From positions 496,001 through 560,000 of the forward strand of contig JAMXBD010000634.1 in NCBI GenBank assembly GCA_024138025.1: a DNA stretch of 64,000 nt, in the 5' to 3' direction. How positions within the stretch are numbered: position 1 is the stretch's first letter; every line of letters begins with the position of its first letter. Below, one piece after another: positions 13,060 to 25,129 of the stretch. Made by a program: the position numbers and the translations under genes. This DNA is from Combretum micranthum. Its lineage: Eukaryota; Streptophyta; Magnoliopsida; Myrtales; Combretaceae. Below the pieces are notes generated by a model that ran no database searches, was not told where the DNA came from, and saw only the letters and a list, made by a program, of their open reading frames with translations.

Positions 13060-13570
13060 AAATTTGGTCGTACGCCGGCATCCGGGGCTTCTATGCTCCC
13101 GGCTTATAGGCGGTGTTGGAAGCGAACAGAATCAAATTTCTTAAAGCCGCTCGAACGTTGCCGGCTTTCACTGGAAAAGTCAAACAGCGTTCATTTTTCA
13201 AATTGTACGTCAGCTACTGAGACTCCAATGCCGCCGGCTTAGGGGCGATGTGGAATGAGAACAGAATCCTAATTTTTAACGCCGGGTTTAAGGCGTCGGC
13301 GTAGAGTCAAAGGCTGCCGGCGTAGAGTCAAAGGCTGCCGGCGTACATGGATACACTGCCGGTGTTGGGGGTATTCACGGGTGTGGATCAACCCCGTGTA
13401 CCTCTCGACAATTTTTGGAAATTTGGATTTACATTGTACACCGGCTCAAAGCCGCCGACGTAGAATGAAGGCAGCTGGCATACCCTTGAACGCTACCAGT
13501 GTTGACAGTATTGACCTTGAGCGTATTCAACGCCGGTTCAAAGCCGCCGGCTTTGAATGCCAGCATATCC
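13060..13570. repeat. GC-rich degenerate tandem-repeat block inside solo LTR A
   Basis: About 500 bp built from variants of GCCGGCG/TT units. One 20-bp unit, TAGAGTCAAAGGCTGCCGGC, occurs twice in direct succession at about 13300-13343. It is much richer in G+C than its surroundings. The two long open frames here (from 12898 and 13381) follow from the scarcity of stops in this composition and show no family features. Copies B and C carry unrelated GC-rich repeats at the equivalent place. Confidence 0.75.
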
Positions 13571-14342
13571 CCTGTGCTTTTGAATTTTAAAAACTTTCTT
13601 CAAAATTTTTCGAAGTTTGATATATGATCAAATAAGTATTTGTTAAGTGTTCTAGGATATAATAGGATGTTTAAATGCTTTATTATTACTTTGTATTAAA
13701 TTATTTGAATTTCTTTGATTAATTGTATTTTCAACTAGTTAATTAGTACATAGGCTAAATGTGAAATTTAATATTTTTTTAAACAGTGATAGATTCTCGC
13801 CCAGCTAATCCCATTAATTCCCGAGCTATATCAAGTACGCAGTAACTTGCTTGTTTCTTTGTTAGGGTAGGCATCACAACTAAACTACTTTAAATTAAGA
13901 AAACTTTATTAATTGATGAGTGTTGCTTGTCCTTGTTTGCCGTTGAATCTGGTTCGGAGAGCGGCACCCTGCTCAGATTGGGAGCAGGATACTTTCTCAT
14001 TAATGGATAGAATTATTTAAGAGATATGAGTATCTGAGCTACTCATATCAACCCCCTAAGCATCGTGATACGTTACTCAGGATCCCCTAGTATTACGGGC
14101 TACACCGGAATGTGGGGCTGCCTAGTCTGTATGAACAGTAGGGGCCACTTAGGGAGGCGGACGTAATACTAGATCCTTGTTGTCCGGAGTTTAAATACTC
14201 CCGTGTTATTTTACTAACTAAAGACTTAACAATAAACCATTGATTGTTGCATAATGCATTAGTCTAAGAATGTGTGACCCACTTTGCATTTGTATTCGTT
14301 GCTTGTGTAATGGGCCATTGGCTCATATTTTATCCATTTCAG

Positions 14343-14422
14343 GTGATGACTCAAATGAGTTCTATGCCAGTATGGGGTACGGAACCGACTTTGAAGATTT
14401 TCTTGATGGTTTGGAGGATTAG
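14343..14422 (+). other. Exon-like acidic frame in LTR family 2 copy A
   Basis: It follows the acceptor TATCCATTTCAG. The frame GT|GAT GAC ... TAG gives 25 residues: DDSNEFYAS, then MGYGTDFEDFLDGLED. Copy B (49360-49439) gives DDSDEFYAS..GTDLEDFLDDLED and copy C (45581-45646) gives EDDEFYTQ..ATNFEDFLDE. No indels occur within the frame, although the LTRs around it differ by many. Joining to the exon-like 13789-13836 (TG|ATA..TCA A) keeps the frame open. Function unknown. Confidence 0.45.
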
Positions 14423-14828
14423 AGCTAACCCTGGACTCAATGGAACCCTATGATTTGTAATAGATTAGAAGTGATACCTTTTGTTTATGGTGTAATTAAA
14501 GTGTTAGTTTAGATTGTGTTTGGAAGATTTTGTTAAGGCTTGTAAGAAGCGTTTGGATGTAATATGTATATATATATGTACTTAGATATGTAGGAATTAA
14601 GTTGCTTCCATTGTAAAATATGTTGGTAGTGTAGTAGTATAGTTTTGTTTAAGGTTTTAAAAAAAAAATCTATGTTTCCTATTGTATATTATCTATATGG
14701 AATTGGATAAACAGTTTTCGAACAATTCCTTCAGGCAACCTTACATATAATCTTATAGGTTATATATGGTTGGGAAATTGTTATCGCCTATTTCAAATTT
14801 AGGAGTGATAGCGGGTCCTTACAGATAG

Positions 14829-15880
14829 TCCTTGGTATCTTTTAAGGATGATTGGTTGGTGAAGCTGTTATCTTTGATAGCTCTGCCAATTGCTCCCATC
14901 TGAAGATCTTATGAGGAGCGTTTCTCATTGATTGAGGCTTCCATTTGTGCACATCCTCAAGAGTCTAGCATGCTATGGACTGATCTACATGGATGAATCT
15001 TTAGCCTTTGAGTGTGCATAGAGACTCTCGAGAATTAGAGATGGGACAACACTAAATGTTATAGCAATTGCACCAATATGATGTCTTCATTTACATGAGG
15101 ATGTTAGTCAGTTTCAAGGCCATGGTTACTAAGTAGACACAAAATAACAAGTAGACTACTAAATTAAGCATCTCGAATTCTTTTGTAATGCTTTTCAGAC
15201 AAAGCAGCCCAGTTGAAATGCCAATTGAAACTATTATAACAGTCTTTTATTTAATAGAAAAAGTTTTCCTTGTCAACATTTTGATTCGATATTTTATGAC
15301 CATAGAAAGAGGGTTTTAAAGTGACTTTTACTGTTTTTAGTAGCTCGACAGTAATAGGAGGGGTCTTTTATATGAATAGTATATTACCCAAAATCTTGCT
15401 AAGTGTTAGGGAGTTTTAATAAGTGCTAAATAGTCCTTATTTAGATAAGTACTTGGAGATTTTAAAATTGATTTTAAGGTATATTTTGATGAAACAGGTA
15501 TTTAATTGGTTAAAATATTAATTTTAGGTATTTAAGGAGTCATTTGAGCATAAGAAATCTTTTTGATGGAATGGAGCGAGTTTTGGACAAGAATGATCAT
15601 GATAAGGAAAAAAAAAGTGCAAAGTACACAAGTTTGAATACAATCTAGATTGTGTTAGGGACATAATTGCAATTTTAGAAGTACACAAGCTTGAACACAA
15701 CCTATGTTAGACATTGTGTTGAAGGAAAAGGATTATTTTGTGTTGAACACAAGTTGTGTTCGTGGTTGTTTAGGAGGAGAAATTCATCAAAATTTGGGTG
15801 AAATTCTAGAGCATACGGTCATGTACCCTAGTCATGCTAAAGACAATTTCCTATTTTATTTTAGATTTCATATCTATTTG
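14829..15880. other. Tat-element internal sequence without a recognised gene
   Basis: A short plus-strand frame (15704 onward) is interrupted by the next solo LTR. After excision it would continue as HIYLKIYDQDLSNSQRER past 19320. I do not recognise the product. The region 15640-15760 has repeated ACACAAG/TTGTGTT words. Confidence 0.35.
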
Positions 15881-16511
15881 AAAATTGCAAACCCCGGTTT
15901 TCCTAGTAGTCAAGAAAACTTCGAAAATCGGAAAACAAAACCTTAAACCAGATTAGTTCAAGCTTAGTGAGAGAAACCTAAAAACCCTAGATCCAGCTTT
16001 CCTTCGGTTTCATATCAAAAGAACTTTTATAAAATAATTTAATGTGAAATATTGTTTTAAAGTATATTTCAAATCATAGAAAGTTTTGATTTCAAAAAAT
16101 TTTCTATCCCGAGCCTTCCCGAGCTCCATTAAGGAAAAGAGAGCATCGGAACTAGAAACTCAGAAAAACATTCCAGAATACTCCTTAGAACCAAAATTTT
16201 ATAAGGGTTTCAAAAATATAAGTTTTATAATTTTTCGGATTATAAAAATTACAGTTATAGCCTTTTTCCCGTATTTTCTTTACTACCGGTAAAGTAAATG
16301 TCTTGTCTACTATTTATCACTATTCACAAGTACACCCTACTACATACACAACCCATACCCTAGTCTTACATCCTTACAAACACTTATTATATTTTCTTTT
16401 CCAAGAAATTTTTGTCTCTTAAATAAATTATCACATTTAATACATTTTATTACATAAATTACAATTTAAACAAATTCAAATCTCTCTCTCTCTCCTCATT
16501 GAGGCCGGTGC

Positions 16512-16513
<2 letters not shown>

Positions 16514-16565
<52 letters not shown>
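16514..16565. repeat. Uninterrupted 52-bp poly(C) run
   Basis: Fifty-two consecutive C residues, where the sister LTR has only GGTGCACTCCCC followed by T-rich sequence (8404-8422). The polyproline open frame starting at 16499 is an artefact of this run. It could be a real expansion or an assembly or sequencing artefact. Confidence 0.95.
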
Positions 16566-18201
16566 TTTTTTCCTCTATTTTTTTTTATTTTTCTTCTTTT
16601 ATAATGCAAACAAACCCTAATTTACTTCATATATATGCTCATTTTCTCTCTCTCTCCTCATTTCTACTCTTTCAAAATTTTCACTCAAAGTAAAAATCCT
16701 CTCCATTTCTCTCATTGTGTCGTGACACTCATCACTACACACACACAAAACAAGCTCCTTTCTTCTTCATTTCTTCTTTAAACCAACTTTAGGTGCTGAT
16801 TCTTAAGCTTTCTTACCACTTTATCTTGTAATGGCAAGATTATTCATGTGTATTTTCACCTTAAATCCCCATGAGCATTTGTTAGGGATAAGAAAATGCT
16901 AATACATGAATATCAAGCCATCATAAGAGTAGATCTTGTGTTTGATGAGTTTTTGGTTGAGATATTATCATGTTCATGCATTATAAGTAGTAGATCTAGC
17001 ACTTGGACACTCATATTATACTTGACATTTGTGTTCATATAGATGTTTTGTGTTTTCATGCATTAATGCTCATAAAGATTTAGTCTTGTGTATATAAATG
17101 TGATAGTTGATAAATCTTTATGTAGATAAGACAAAGAACTTAAAAAAGGAAAGGGTTTTGTTAGAAATATTCAAAAGCAAATTCGTATGACTTCAAAGCC
17201 CTATTTTGAAAACCCTTGTATCAACTTTAAAACTCATTTTTTATGTCAAAAATGAAGGTTATAGGTAATGAGTATCTTTAAGTAGTGATTTTTATGAGTT
17301 GAAATGAGTTTTGATGAGATTAATGTGTAAAACAAGAAGTAGAATCAAGATGGAAAATTTTGAATTAGTAGTCAACTTGTAAAAATTCGTAACTTTGGAT
17401 GATACCTATGGAAACACCTATTATTCAAGCTCAAAATGAAAGTTTTATATAGTAGATGAAGTCCTTAGATAGTAGGTATAGTAAAGTCTCAAATTTTAAT
17501 GCATCACACAAGTTTTTTCCAAAGGAATCATTCAAAAAGTGGATTTATAAAAATTCGGATTTTTGAGTAAATCCTATTTAAAAACATATTTGTAAAGAGA
17601 AAAACGCAAATTTTTATGTAAAAATGAAGGTCTTAGGTAGTATATGTTATGAAGACTCAATTTCAACTAAGATAATTAGAAATTCCTAAGAATGAATTCC
17701 AAAACACTAGTGTGATGTCAAAGTTAGAAAACTAGAATTTCAAAAAGTAGTTATTGTTGAAGTCTTGCAAAATAAAGAGTTCTAAGATTTTATTTTAGCA
17801 ACAATCATCAAGATCATGCATACATTGAACTCATCACATGTCATTCATGTTAGGAAATCATTCACATTTCATGTATACTTAAATTATCAAATAGATACAT
17901 TTCAAACAATTACAAAACTCTTTTTCAGAAATGGAAATAGTTACTGATCAGTTCTGATCCCTTTGTTTCGGGACCTAAATATTTTCAAAACTTGAAAATA
18001 ATATTAGAATTAAATAGATGTTTCAAAGTAGATAGAAATCGATATATAATTTGCGAAATTCCGAGTTAAAATGATCAAAGTTATGGCCGTTTTAAGTCGG
18101 AACTTCCGCAAATAGCGAGAATTGCGATTTTGATTAGTTTTTATTTATAGTTGGATTAGTTAAGTGAGAAAATACTTATTAAGGTATTTCTTCCTTGTTA
18201 G

Positions 18202-18248
18202 GTGATCCCAAAACCGACAAATCCTTGCCACCCGATTACTATTATTAA
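18202..18248 (+). other. Exon-like short acidic frame in LTR family 1 copy b
   Basis: After CTTCCTTGTTAG the frame GT|GAT encodes DPKTDKSLPPDYYY and a TAA stop, 47 nt as in copy a. Substitutions relative to copy a include E-K, N-D and E-K changes, while the acceptor, length, DYYY and stop are kept. Confidence 0.4.
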
Positions 18249-19319
18249 AAGACCGACGAACCATGGCCGAATGAGTATCACTTCCGATTTCAATTATTGT
18301 TTGTGATTGTAATGATAGTGGCACTAGTTATTTAACAAAGATAAAATGAATATGCATGATGGGGTTGAATGAGAATTATATGTGTCTGTTGTTGTTATGT
18401 GAAGTTGAATTTAAAGAATATCAAAGCCGGCTGATTAATCATTGCTTGTATAGATGAGCTAGGATTGACTGTCTGTGAATATTGATTGGTCACCTAAAAG
18501 AATTGATATAATTGATTATTTGGAATTGAAGATAAAATTGAACTCATTCATAACACGATGGGGATAGAGCATTAGTATTTGTTGGTTTTCCGTGAGCCTA
18601 AACTGTGTAAAAGTTGGTTAATCGTGATCCATAAAACGAATTATTGAGTTGGTTAATCGTGATCTATAAAAAAAATATATGAGTTGGTTGACCGTGAGCC
18701 TAAACGGTGTCGTACCGCAGGATTCGTTAATCTACTAACTCGGGATGGAGGGCGCAAGTCCATCCACATATGATTTACGACTGGTCTATTTTTGATGAAT
18801 TCACGTGTTTGATGCATATCATATGTCTGATTAATTACTTGTCTGATTGATATGTTATAATTGTGATCATGGAAGTTTTCACTCACTAAGCTAGTATAGC
18901 TTACGCCCTTATAGTTTCTATTTGTTGCAGAACGAGTTTATTTGGCTTAGACCAAGATAGGCTACAGCTCAGGTACAAGAGCTAGGCGTTTCCTATAGAA
19001 GTTGTATTCAAATTGTTTAGACTTCCACAGGAAACCAAAAGACTCTGGATGACTGTAATGGACCTTTAAATATTTTTTTGCGGGAGAATGCCCCTTAGAT
19101 TTTATAACTTATTGCATATGCGTTTTTGATTTATTATCTAATGCTATTAAACGCCAGATTAAACTACTTAGCTCCATTGGATAGAGTATTCTATTTTCGT
19201 AAAGGGACGCGTTACATCTATACAAGACTCCCGAAAGACTTAGATAGTAATTCGAGAGTCTTATATAGTGTGTGGCGGACTATTACGTTTAAGATACCCC
19301 TATGGGGGGTGACAAAAAT

Positions 19320-20970
19320 ATATGACCAAGATTTGTCCAATAGTCAGAGGGAGAGATGTTTAAGGGGGGAAGTTAGATTTGAGGAGATTAGAAGAGATCT
19401 AAAAGTATATTGGCTTCCGCTATATAAATCCATAACTCCACTTTACTAAGAGACTATCACCTTCGGATCTAGGGTTTTATAAAGAGAAAAGAGAGAGCAA
19501 AAGGTCAATATTACTAGAATTATAGAAAATTGCAAGAGCGAAGATTAAAAGGGTTTCTATTATGTTTTATTTCTACTTTTCTAGTTTCGTTACTTTGATT
19601 ATTAATACTATGGAAGAGTAGATTGGTTTTACCCTAATATTGAAAAACCCTAATTTTATTATGTAATTGGGATTTAATTGTTTTCAATAATAGATTAATT
19701 TCTTGAATTTTTTTATGTGCTCTTATTTGTTCTTGAATTTATAATTGCTAGCCTATCGATTTTATATTAGATATTATATTATTAAATTGAGAAATCACTA
19801 TTATAAATAGATTTTGCACAAACGAAGAGAATTGCATACAATCCTAGAGAAAGAGTAACATCATTCTTTTGTATTATATTAAATTTAGGGTTGGTTTAAA
19901 TCTAATAGTGAATTCTTTGTGTAGATTAATATCATTCAAGATTGCTATTACTTAAAAAGAGAATATGGTAGATTGATCTAGGGTTAAGGACTAGTAGTCT
20001 TGAGAATTATGTTATTCTAATATGGGAATTCTATAGTTCAAGAGTTAATTTATTAATTAAAATCTATTTGATAATTTTATGTAACAAATTAATGGTAATA
20101 CAATATGTTATAGTATGTCTTGTAATTTGATATCATTACAAAAAGTTATCATGATTCATTTAATAAAACTAATTAGTAGTTTCATTATAATTAATTAATT
20201 AATTTGAAACAATTAAATTAATAGGTAAGATAATAGGACTAGAGTAATTATTACTACTTGGAAAAGATCTTAGAGGAATGATACACGATACTTAATTCCT
20301 ATAGTACAAAGGGAAAGGTATACATGCTCTAAAGTGGTCGTAGGATGGAATTATCATTAGATTTTGACTTCATAGAAAACAATTAAAATTTGGCATATGT
20401 TCATAGGTTATTTCAAGAAGGTTACCAAATCCAAGCTAAAGAGCTTAATGTGAAGGAGCCTAAGAAGGCTTATGGACTTCGCCTTAAGGCACAAATGAGA
20501 GGGGGTTCCTCAAATGTTAGAGTTAAAATTGAAAAGCTTTTCATGATTAATGTTACTCATTACCACCAAGTTGAAGAGCATAAGAAACTCTTCCAACTGA
20601 AATGCTCACTTAGGTTGCTGAGTGGAGGAGATTGCTTGGGTTTTCATGTTAATCAAGAGGTTAGGATCAAGAACGTGCTGAAGAGATTAGTTGGGAGGTC
20701 GAGATGAAGAGCACGGTTAGAAGATTGAGATGAAGAGCTTAGCATTGGGATCAAGCTAAGAAGCTTGATTTGAAAAGTTCAAAGAGGCACGAACTTAAGG
20801 GTTCAAGACCTCTCTGAGTGACTTTAGGTTGTTATTTATGCTAGATAAATATATAAGTTGAGGACAACAACAAGTAACACTTTCATTATTACAACTACTA
20901 TAACAACTTCAATGAAATACACAAATTTACTCAAAATACTTCATGAAGTTGTTAGCATTTCATATTTGGG
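19320..20970. other. 3' internal region of the Tat-type element
   Basis: AT-rich sequence between the solo LTR and the integrase C-terminus. It holds a plus-strand frame at 20390-20707, a 105-residue basic product beginning MAYVHRLFQEGYQIQAKEL. I do not recognise it, and it may be part of the antisense coding remnant. No splice or regulatory signal was identified. Confidence 0.3.
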
Positions 20971-20974
20971 AAAT

Positions 20975-22560
20975 TAGCTTACCATCTAGACCTTTCAATT
21001 GGTATGCTCCATTTCCTTCGCTTTTCTTAACCTTGATGGGGTCTTCCTAGTTCGAGCAAGTTTATTATGATAATTTCGGGATTTATTGGTTTCAAGTCTT
21101 TTGAAGCTAGGTTGCCTAGCTAGAAATTTTTTTGTTCATCTTTTTTATCATAATACCTATCTTTTAGTTGATAGGCAACCATCCTTATTTAGGCTAGATC
21201 TTAAACTTCTTCTATGATAACTAAGTTAGCTTAGAAATGAATGTAGTTAACTAGGACATCTAAATTTATGGTGATATGGATTGAAGAATCTATATATTTT
21301 ATGGATCTAGTGTTATATTGTGATATGGGAATCTATGATGTATTTTAAGGTTTTTGTGTTTTAAGTAAAAACTGAAAAATTAAAAATATGAACGATCGAT
21401 CCTTGGATATTATACACCAAAGAAGGATTCAAACTAGTTGTTCCAATCAACTGATATTATGTTCTATTAAAAGAAACAATAAAGAATAGTCTTGAGAAGA
21501 AAACTCAATTTTATTCATGAATCAATTGGTCAGGAAGGAGAACACAATGTTCAAGAGGGTAAACCTTACTAAACAAAACTTTAACCACCTTTATATACTC
21601 TCATAAGTTGGGCAAGAGCAAATATGGAAAATTAAAAATTAGCTAAATAAAAATAGGAAATAGATAAATTCAGATAAGCCAACAAGGATCGAATCATGTT
21701 ATAGATCACAACTGTGATCTCCTTGGCTTCAATTTGTTCACTTCTCTTTAAGTAGATCGCAGTTGCGATTGTAAGTGTCACGGCCGACATCACGGGCACA
21801 ATTAGACTTTTGATATCTTCTATCTTCAAACTTTCTCGATGATAATGTTCTTACGAACTTCATCATGAGCAACATGAAGGGATATTTAGTATCGTGGCAT
21901 AGATCACAATCGTATCACTAGGGGTGATCTTCTCTATAACTAGATCTTCATTCAACTAATTGATAAGGATCTAATGAGCTAAGTTCAACAAACCTTTAGC
22001 TCTAGCTCTAGTTATTGGTCTAAACGAACCTTGATCCCTATCATAATGGTTGGGGGGTTCGAACTTAGTAGAATGCATAGCTTCAAATCTCAGTTAAGTG
22101 ATCTTCAATGAAAGTATGGTGAATTGTTTGACATCCTCATAAAATGTTAGAGACTTCATTCACCAAATTCCATTGGCTGCACCAACCCTTTTCCTCATTC
22201 TATTAAAAACAATCTTGTGGATAACTTTGACTAGCTTAATAGTTTGTAGATGTCCCACTAAGGTGTATTTGAGGGGGACATTGTAGTTAGTGTAAAAGTT
22301 TCTAAACCTTTGACCGCCAAACTATGCCCCATTGTTTGGGATGAGGATGCACAGAACTTCAATTTAGTGAAATTGTAACTTAGCACCAAGAACTCTATGC
22401 TATTCAGGGTTATTTAGCCATTACTTTTTCTTTAGCCCACTAAGTAAAATAGTCCATAGCAACAATAATGTATTGTCCTGACTAGTCATGTTAGGGAAAA
22501 GGCAAAGTATATTGAGTATTAAGCTAAAGGTTAAGAACTTGTTAAGGGATGTAATTGTTG
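20975..22560 (-). pseudogene. Integrase remnant of the Tat-type element
   Basis: Minus-strand translation gives an integrase core start, GQYIIVAMDYFT-WAKEKVMA, at about 22400-22500. A C-terminal segment, DPIKVKKSEGNGAYQLKGLDGK (first residue variable), lies at about 20985-21055, as in Ty3/gypsy integrases. Frameshifts and stops are frequent. The interval 21290-22000 does not read as integrase and carries a minus-strand TATATAAAG motif at about 21590, so another insertion may split the gene. Confidence 0.75.
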
Positions 22561-23059
22561 CTTGGTGTATCCAAGTGGTCCATACTTATAGTATTGAAGG
22601 TAGTTTTACATTATTCCAGCAGCATCTTACATTATAGCGAGCCAGTAGTAACCAAGTCAAAGAACTTGAATGTAGAGGGTCAAGCTTTCGGCATAAATGC
22701 TATGCACTTTAGAGTGTATCTCCTCTAAAACCTTAAGCCTTCTTCAAAATGGAGGCATCGAAGTAGAGGCAGGCTATGGCCCCATCACCATAGCATTTCA
22801 CCAACCAAGATGTAGTTAGTAGCGTTATACATCAATCTTGTTGCCTCTATCCAATCTACTAGGACCATGTTGTGTTTAATGTAATCCACAATGGCATCCA
22901 TCTTATACAATTCGACTGGTATAGGTTGTACCTCTAGCATTTCTAATCATTGTTTTTTTATGCTAGTTTTTAGAAGGAATTACGTGAAAAATTTTCTAAT
23001 AACATGATTTAGAATAAGGATGTTGATAGATGCAAGTTTCGAAAGCTTATCCACTTTGA

Positions 23060-23345
23060 AAATTCTTGGCCCTTAGATTTTTATGCATATCCTATGAGGG
23101 AAATTACAAATTCAAAGTTAGAACAACCCCATAGTATTTGAACATTACGCCTGCTTCTGATTCATACTCCCCATTTACTTGTTGGATAATGAATTGAGAA
23201 TTTGAATAGATCTTTAATCTCTTTGTTCTATGTTGTTCCTTAGCTTTGGTTGGCTATCAAAGCTTCACATTCTTTTCATTGTTATTAACTTAAAGCATGA
23301 GTCCTGTTCCACCTTGAGTAGAGGATCCATCAACATGAAGAGTCC
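23060..23345 (-). pseudogene. RNase H remnant of the Tat-type element
   Basis: Minus-strand frame LEWTLHVDGSSTQGGTGLML, then a stop, followed by a degenerate QHRTK..KIYSNSQFIIQQVNGEY. WTLxVDGSS is the N-terminal strand of retroviral-type RNase H, with the first catalytic Asp in VDGS. It lies just downstream of RT, as expected for Ty3/gypsy pol. Inactive because of stops. Confidence 0.75.
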
Positions 23346-23439
23346 ATTCTAGTTTATAACTTTGTTCAGCAAGACTTTAAAAAATTCAGCACATTTGTCA
23401 ATGCTTTTGGAAACAAACCTATTTAGAGAGGCAATTCTT

Positions 23440-24270
23440 TCTATGAGTCCCTAGACGCCCTTAAGTGACTTAAGAGATTGCATGTCTAGAATGGATCGAA
23501 TCTTATGGGGTTAGTTTCAACACCATGCTTGGTAACTAAGTATCCAAAGAATTTTCCTAAGGCCACATAAAATACACAATTTTGGTAGTAAAGGTTCTAC
23601 TTATAGTGCATCAAAAGCCTAAATGTTTTTCGTAAGTCTTATAAGTGGTTAGTACACCACGGCTTTTGGAGATCATGTATACTAATAAACTTTCATGTTT
23701 CATCCAATCTACAACTTGAAAATCTTAGTCACTATCCTCTAGTAGGTTGCATCAGCATTTTTAAGACCAATGAGCACAACCTTATAATAGTAAGTTCAAA
23801 AGTCGGTGATGAAAGATGTATAGACTTATCGTCTAGCTCCATCTCTATTTGATTATAGTCAGAGAAGGAATCTATGAATCATAAGATAGCAAGACTAGAC
23901 ATGGAATCAACCAACTGATCGATTCTAAGGAGGGACAGTGTAATTGACAAACATGTACCACTTTCCACTAGATACAGATATATACACGATGCTAGCTAGC
24001 TAGCTCGAGTATCCTTTCACCAAAATGAAGCCTGCTTTTAGTAATTTCTACACCTCCTCTTCAATGGCTTTTTGTCATTTAGGTGTAAAATGCCTCCACA
24101 TCTACTTGAGAGGCTTAATGTTGGGATCAATATTGATTTGGTGCATAATTACATATAGGAAAATGCCCGACATTTATGTTGAAGAAAAAATGAACACATC
24201 CATGTTTCTTCTAAGGAAAACAATGAGATATTCCTTAACTTTGGCAAGAAGAGAGATTTTGATTTAAGTG
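23440..24270 (-). pseudogene. Reverse transcriptase remnant of the Tat-type element
   Basis: Going down the minus strand: VHQINIDPNIKPLK (about 24150), QKAIEEEV-KLLKAGFI (about 24030-24085), RIDQLVDSMSSLAIL-FIDSFSDYNQIEM (about 23840-23930), then CVFYVALGKFFGYLVTKHGVETNP (about 23500-23580). These are the ordered RT motifs of plant Ty3/gypsy elements. The YxDD catalytic motif is not intact (VYM followed by ISKS). Several frameshifts and stops. Confidence 0.85.
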
Positions 24271-24704
24271 GCTTACTTAGAACTACTACTTAATTAAATT
24301 ATTTATGTTGCTTCAGCAATCTGTCGCTTTATATTGGCTTTTCCTTTACCCCAAATTCAATGAGAAAAACCTCATCTTGTGTAAGTGCCCTCAAATATAG
24401 ATCCTTATATAGTGTTTAGTTTCTTGGGACTAGCTAAGGTGGTCCTTAACTAAGCCTTTGTGCTTCTTATTACCTTAGTCTTTACTTAGGTTTGACCTTA
24501 GCATGTTAACCCCTTGGCAAGCCCCAACATTATCTTCCTAAATGATTAATTTCTTGAGTCTTTCTCGAAACTGGTCTAGATATATATGTTTACATTTCAC
24601 TAGAGACTTGAAGAAGTCTCCTTTAGGGTTAACACCTTGGATATCTGTGTAGAGAGAGACTTTGGATTAAGCTATGGAATTTCTAAGATGACTTGAAAGT
24701 AAGC

Positions 24705-25095
24705 TATAAAGGAGCTGAGATAAGTTGAGCTTTTGAAGACTCAAGCTTAGCTCATCTACAAAATTATCGAGCTTAAGCCAAGTTTTTTATCGACCCTAAA
24801 ATTTAAGCTAAAGCTCAACTCATTTAGATAGCCTATTTTCTATTTTTTTAAACCTCAAAATAATATATAAGAGTCACTAAATATATATACATATGTAAAA
24901 AATAGAATGAGTTTTTGTTGTTTTAATTATATATTCATATATAACGTATCATAAATATAAAACTTATAAATCTACTAATGAACTTATTTATGAGCCTGTT
25001 AATGAGCTTACTCGGAAGCCTCTCCATGAGCCTAAATGAACATGTTTGCAAGCCGACTCTTTTTCTTGACCTGAAGCTCCAGCTCAAGTTGTTTT
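24705..25095. repeat. Probable MITE inserted between gag and RT of the Tat element
   Basis: The outer parts are inverted relatives: AGTTGAGCTTTTGAAGACTCAAGCTTAGCTC at the left and GAAGCTCCAGCTCAAGTTGT at the right, around an AT-rich core. Neither gag nor protease can be read here. The composition (GAGCTYAAGC words, GAACATGTTTGCAAGCC) resembles hAT-type MITEs such as 60994-61533. Exact ends were not resolved. Confidence 0.4.
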
Positions 25096-25129
25096 ATAAT
25101 TAATCTCAAGTAGTCTGCGAGAAACTCAT

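Larger units (their letters stand above)
12080..14823 (+). mobile_element. Solo LTR, family 2, copy A (2744 bp)
   Basis: The ends are TGAAATAGCC and GGGTCCTTACA, flanked by the perfect duplication GATAG (12075-12079 and 14824-14828). It is colinear with copy B (47044-49825) and, more distantly, with copy C (39979-46048). Copy C directly follows a chromodomain remnant, which places the family in the Tekay-type chromoviruses. Splice-like signals occur at 12656 (GTAAGT), 13788 (acceptor), 13837 (GTACGC donor) and 14342 (acceptor). The first intron-like interval contains a GC-rich tandem-repeat block. Confidence 0.9.
15886..19314 (+). mobile_element. Solo LTR, family 1, copy b (3429 bp)
   Basis: The ends are TGCAAACCCCGG and GGGGGGTGACA, flanked by the perfect duplication AAAAT (15881-15885 and 19315-19319). 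It is colinear with 7775-11179, with scattered substitutions and small indels, so the two are independent insertions of one family. It contains an unusual 52-bp poly(C) run and its own version of the short acidic frame. The frame from 19126 starts in the LTR and reads into the flank, so it is not a gene in itself. Confidence 0.9.

Noticed and set aside
12898..13590. Two open frames (114 and 69 codons) in GC-rich sequence
   Set aside because: They lie in the GCCGGC tandem-repeat block of a solo LTR. Openness follows from the low frequency of A/T-rich stops, and the products show no family motif.
16499..16693. Open frame starting with a polyproline run
   Set aside because: Entirely produced by the 52-nt poly(C) tract in an LTR; the sister LTR has no such frame.
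19126..19449. 107-codon plus-strand frame as a gene
   Set aside because: It begins inside solo LTR 1b, crosses the LTR end and the AAAAT duplication and continues into the flank; it is a chance fusion of two unrelated sequences.
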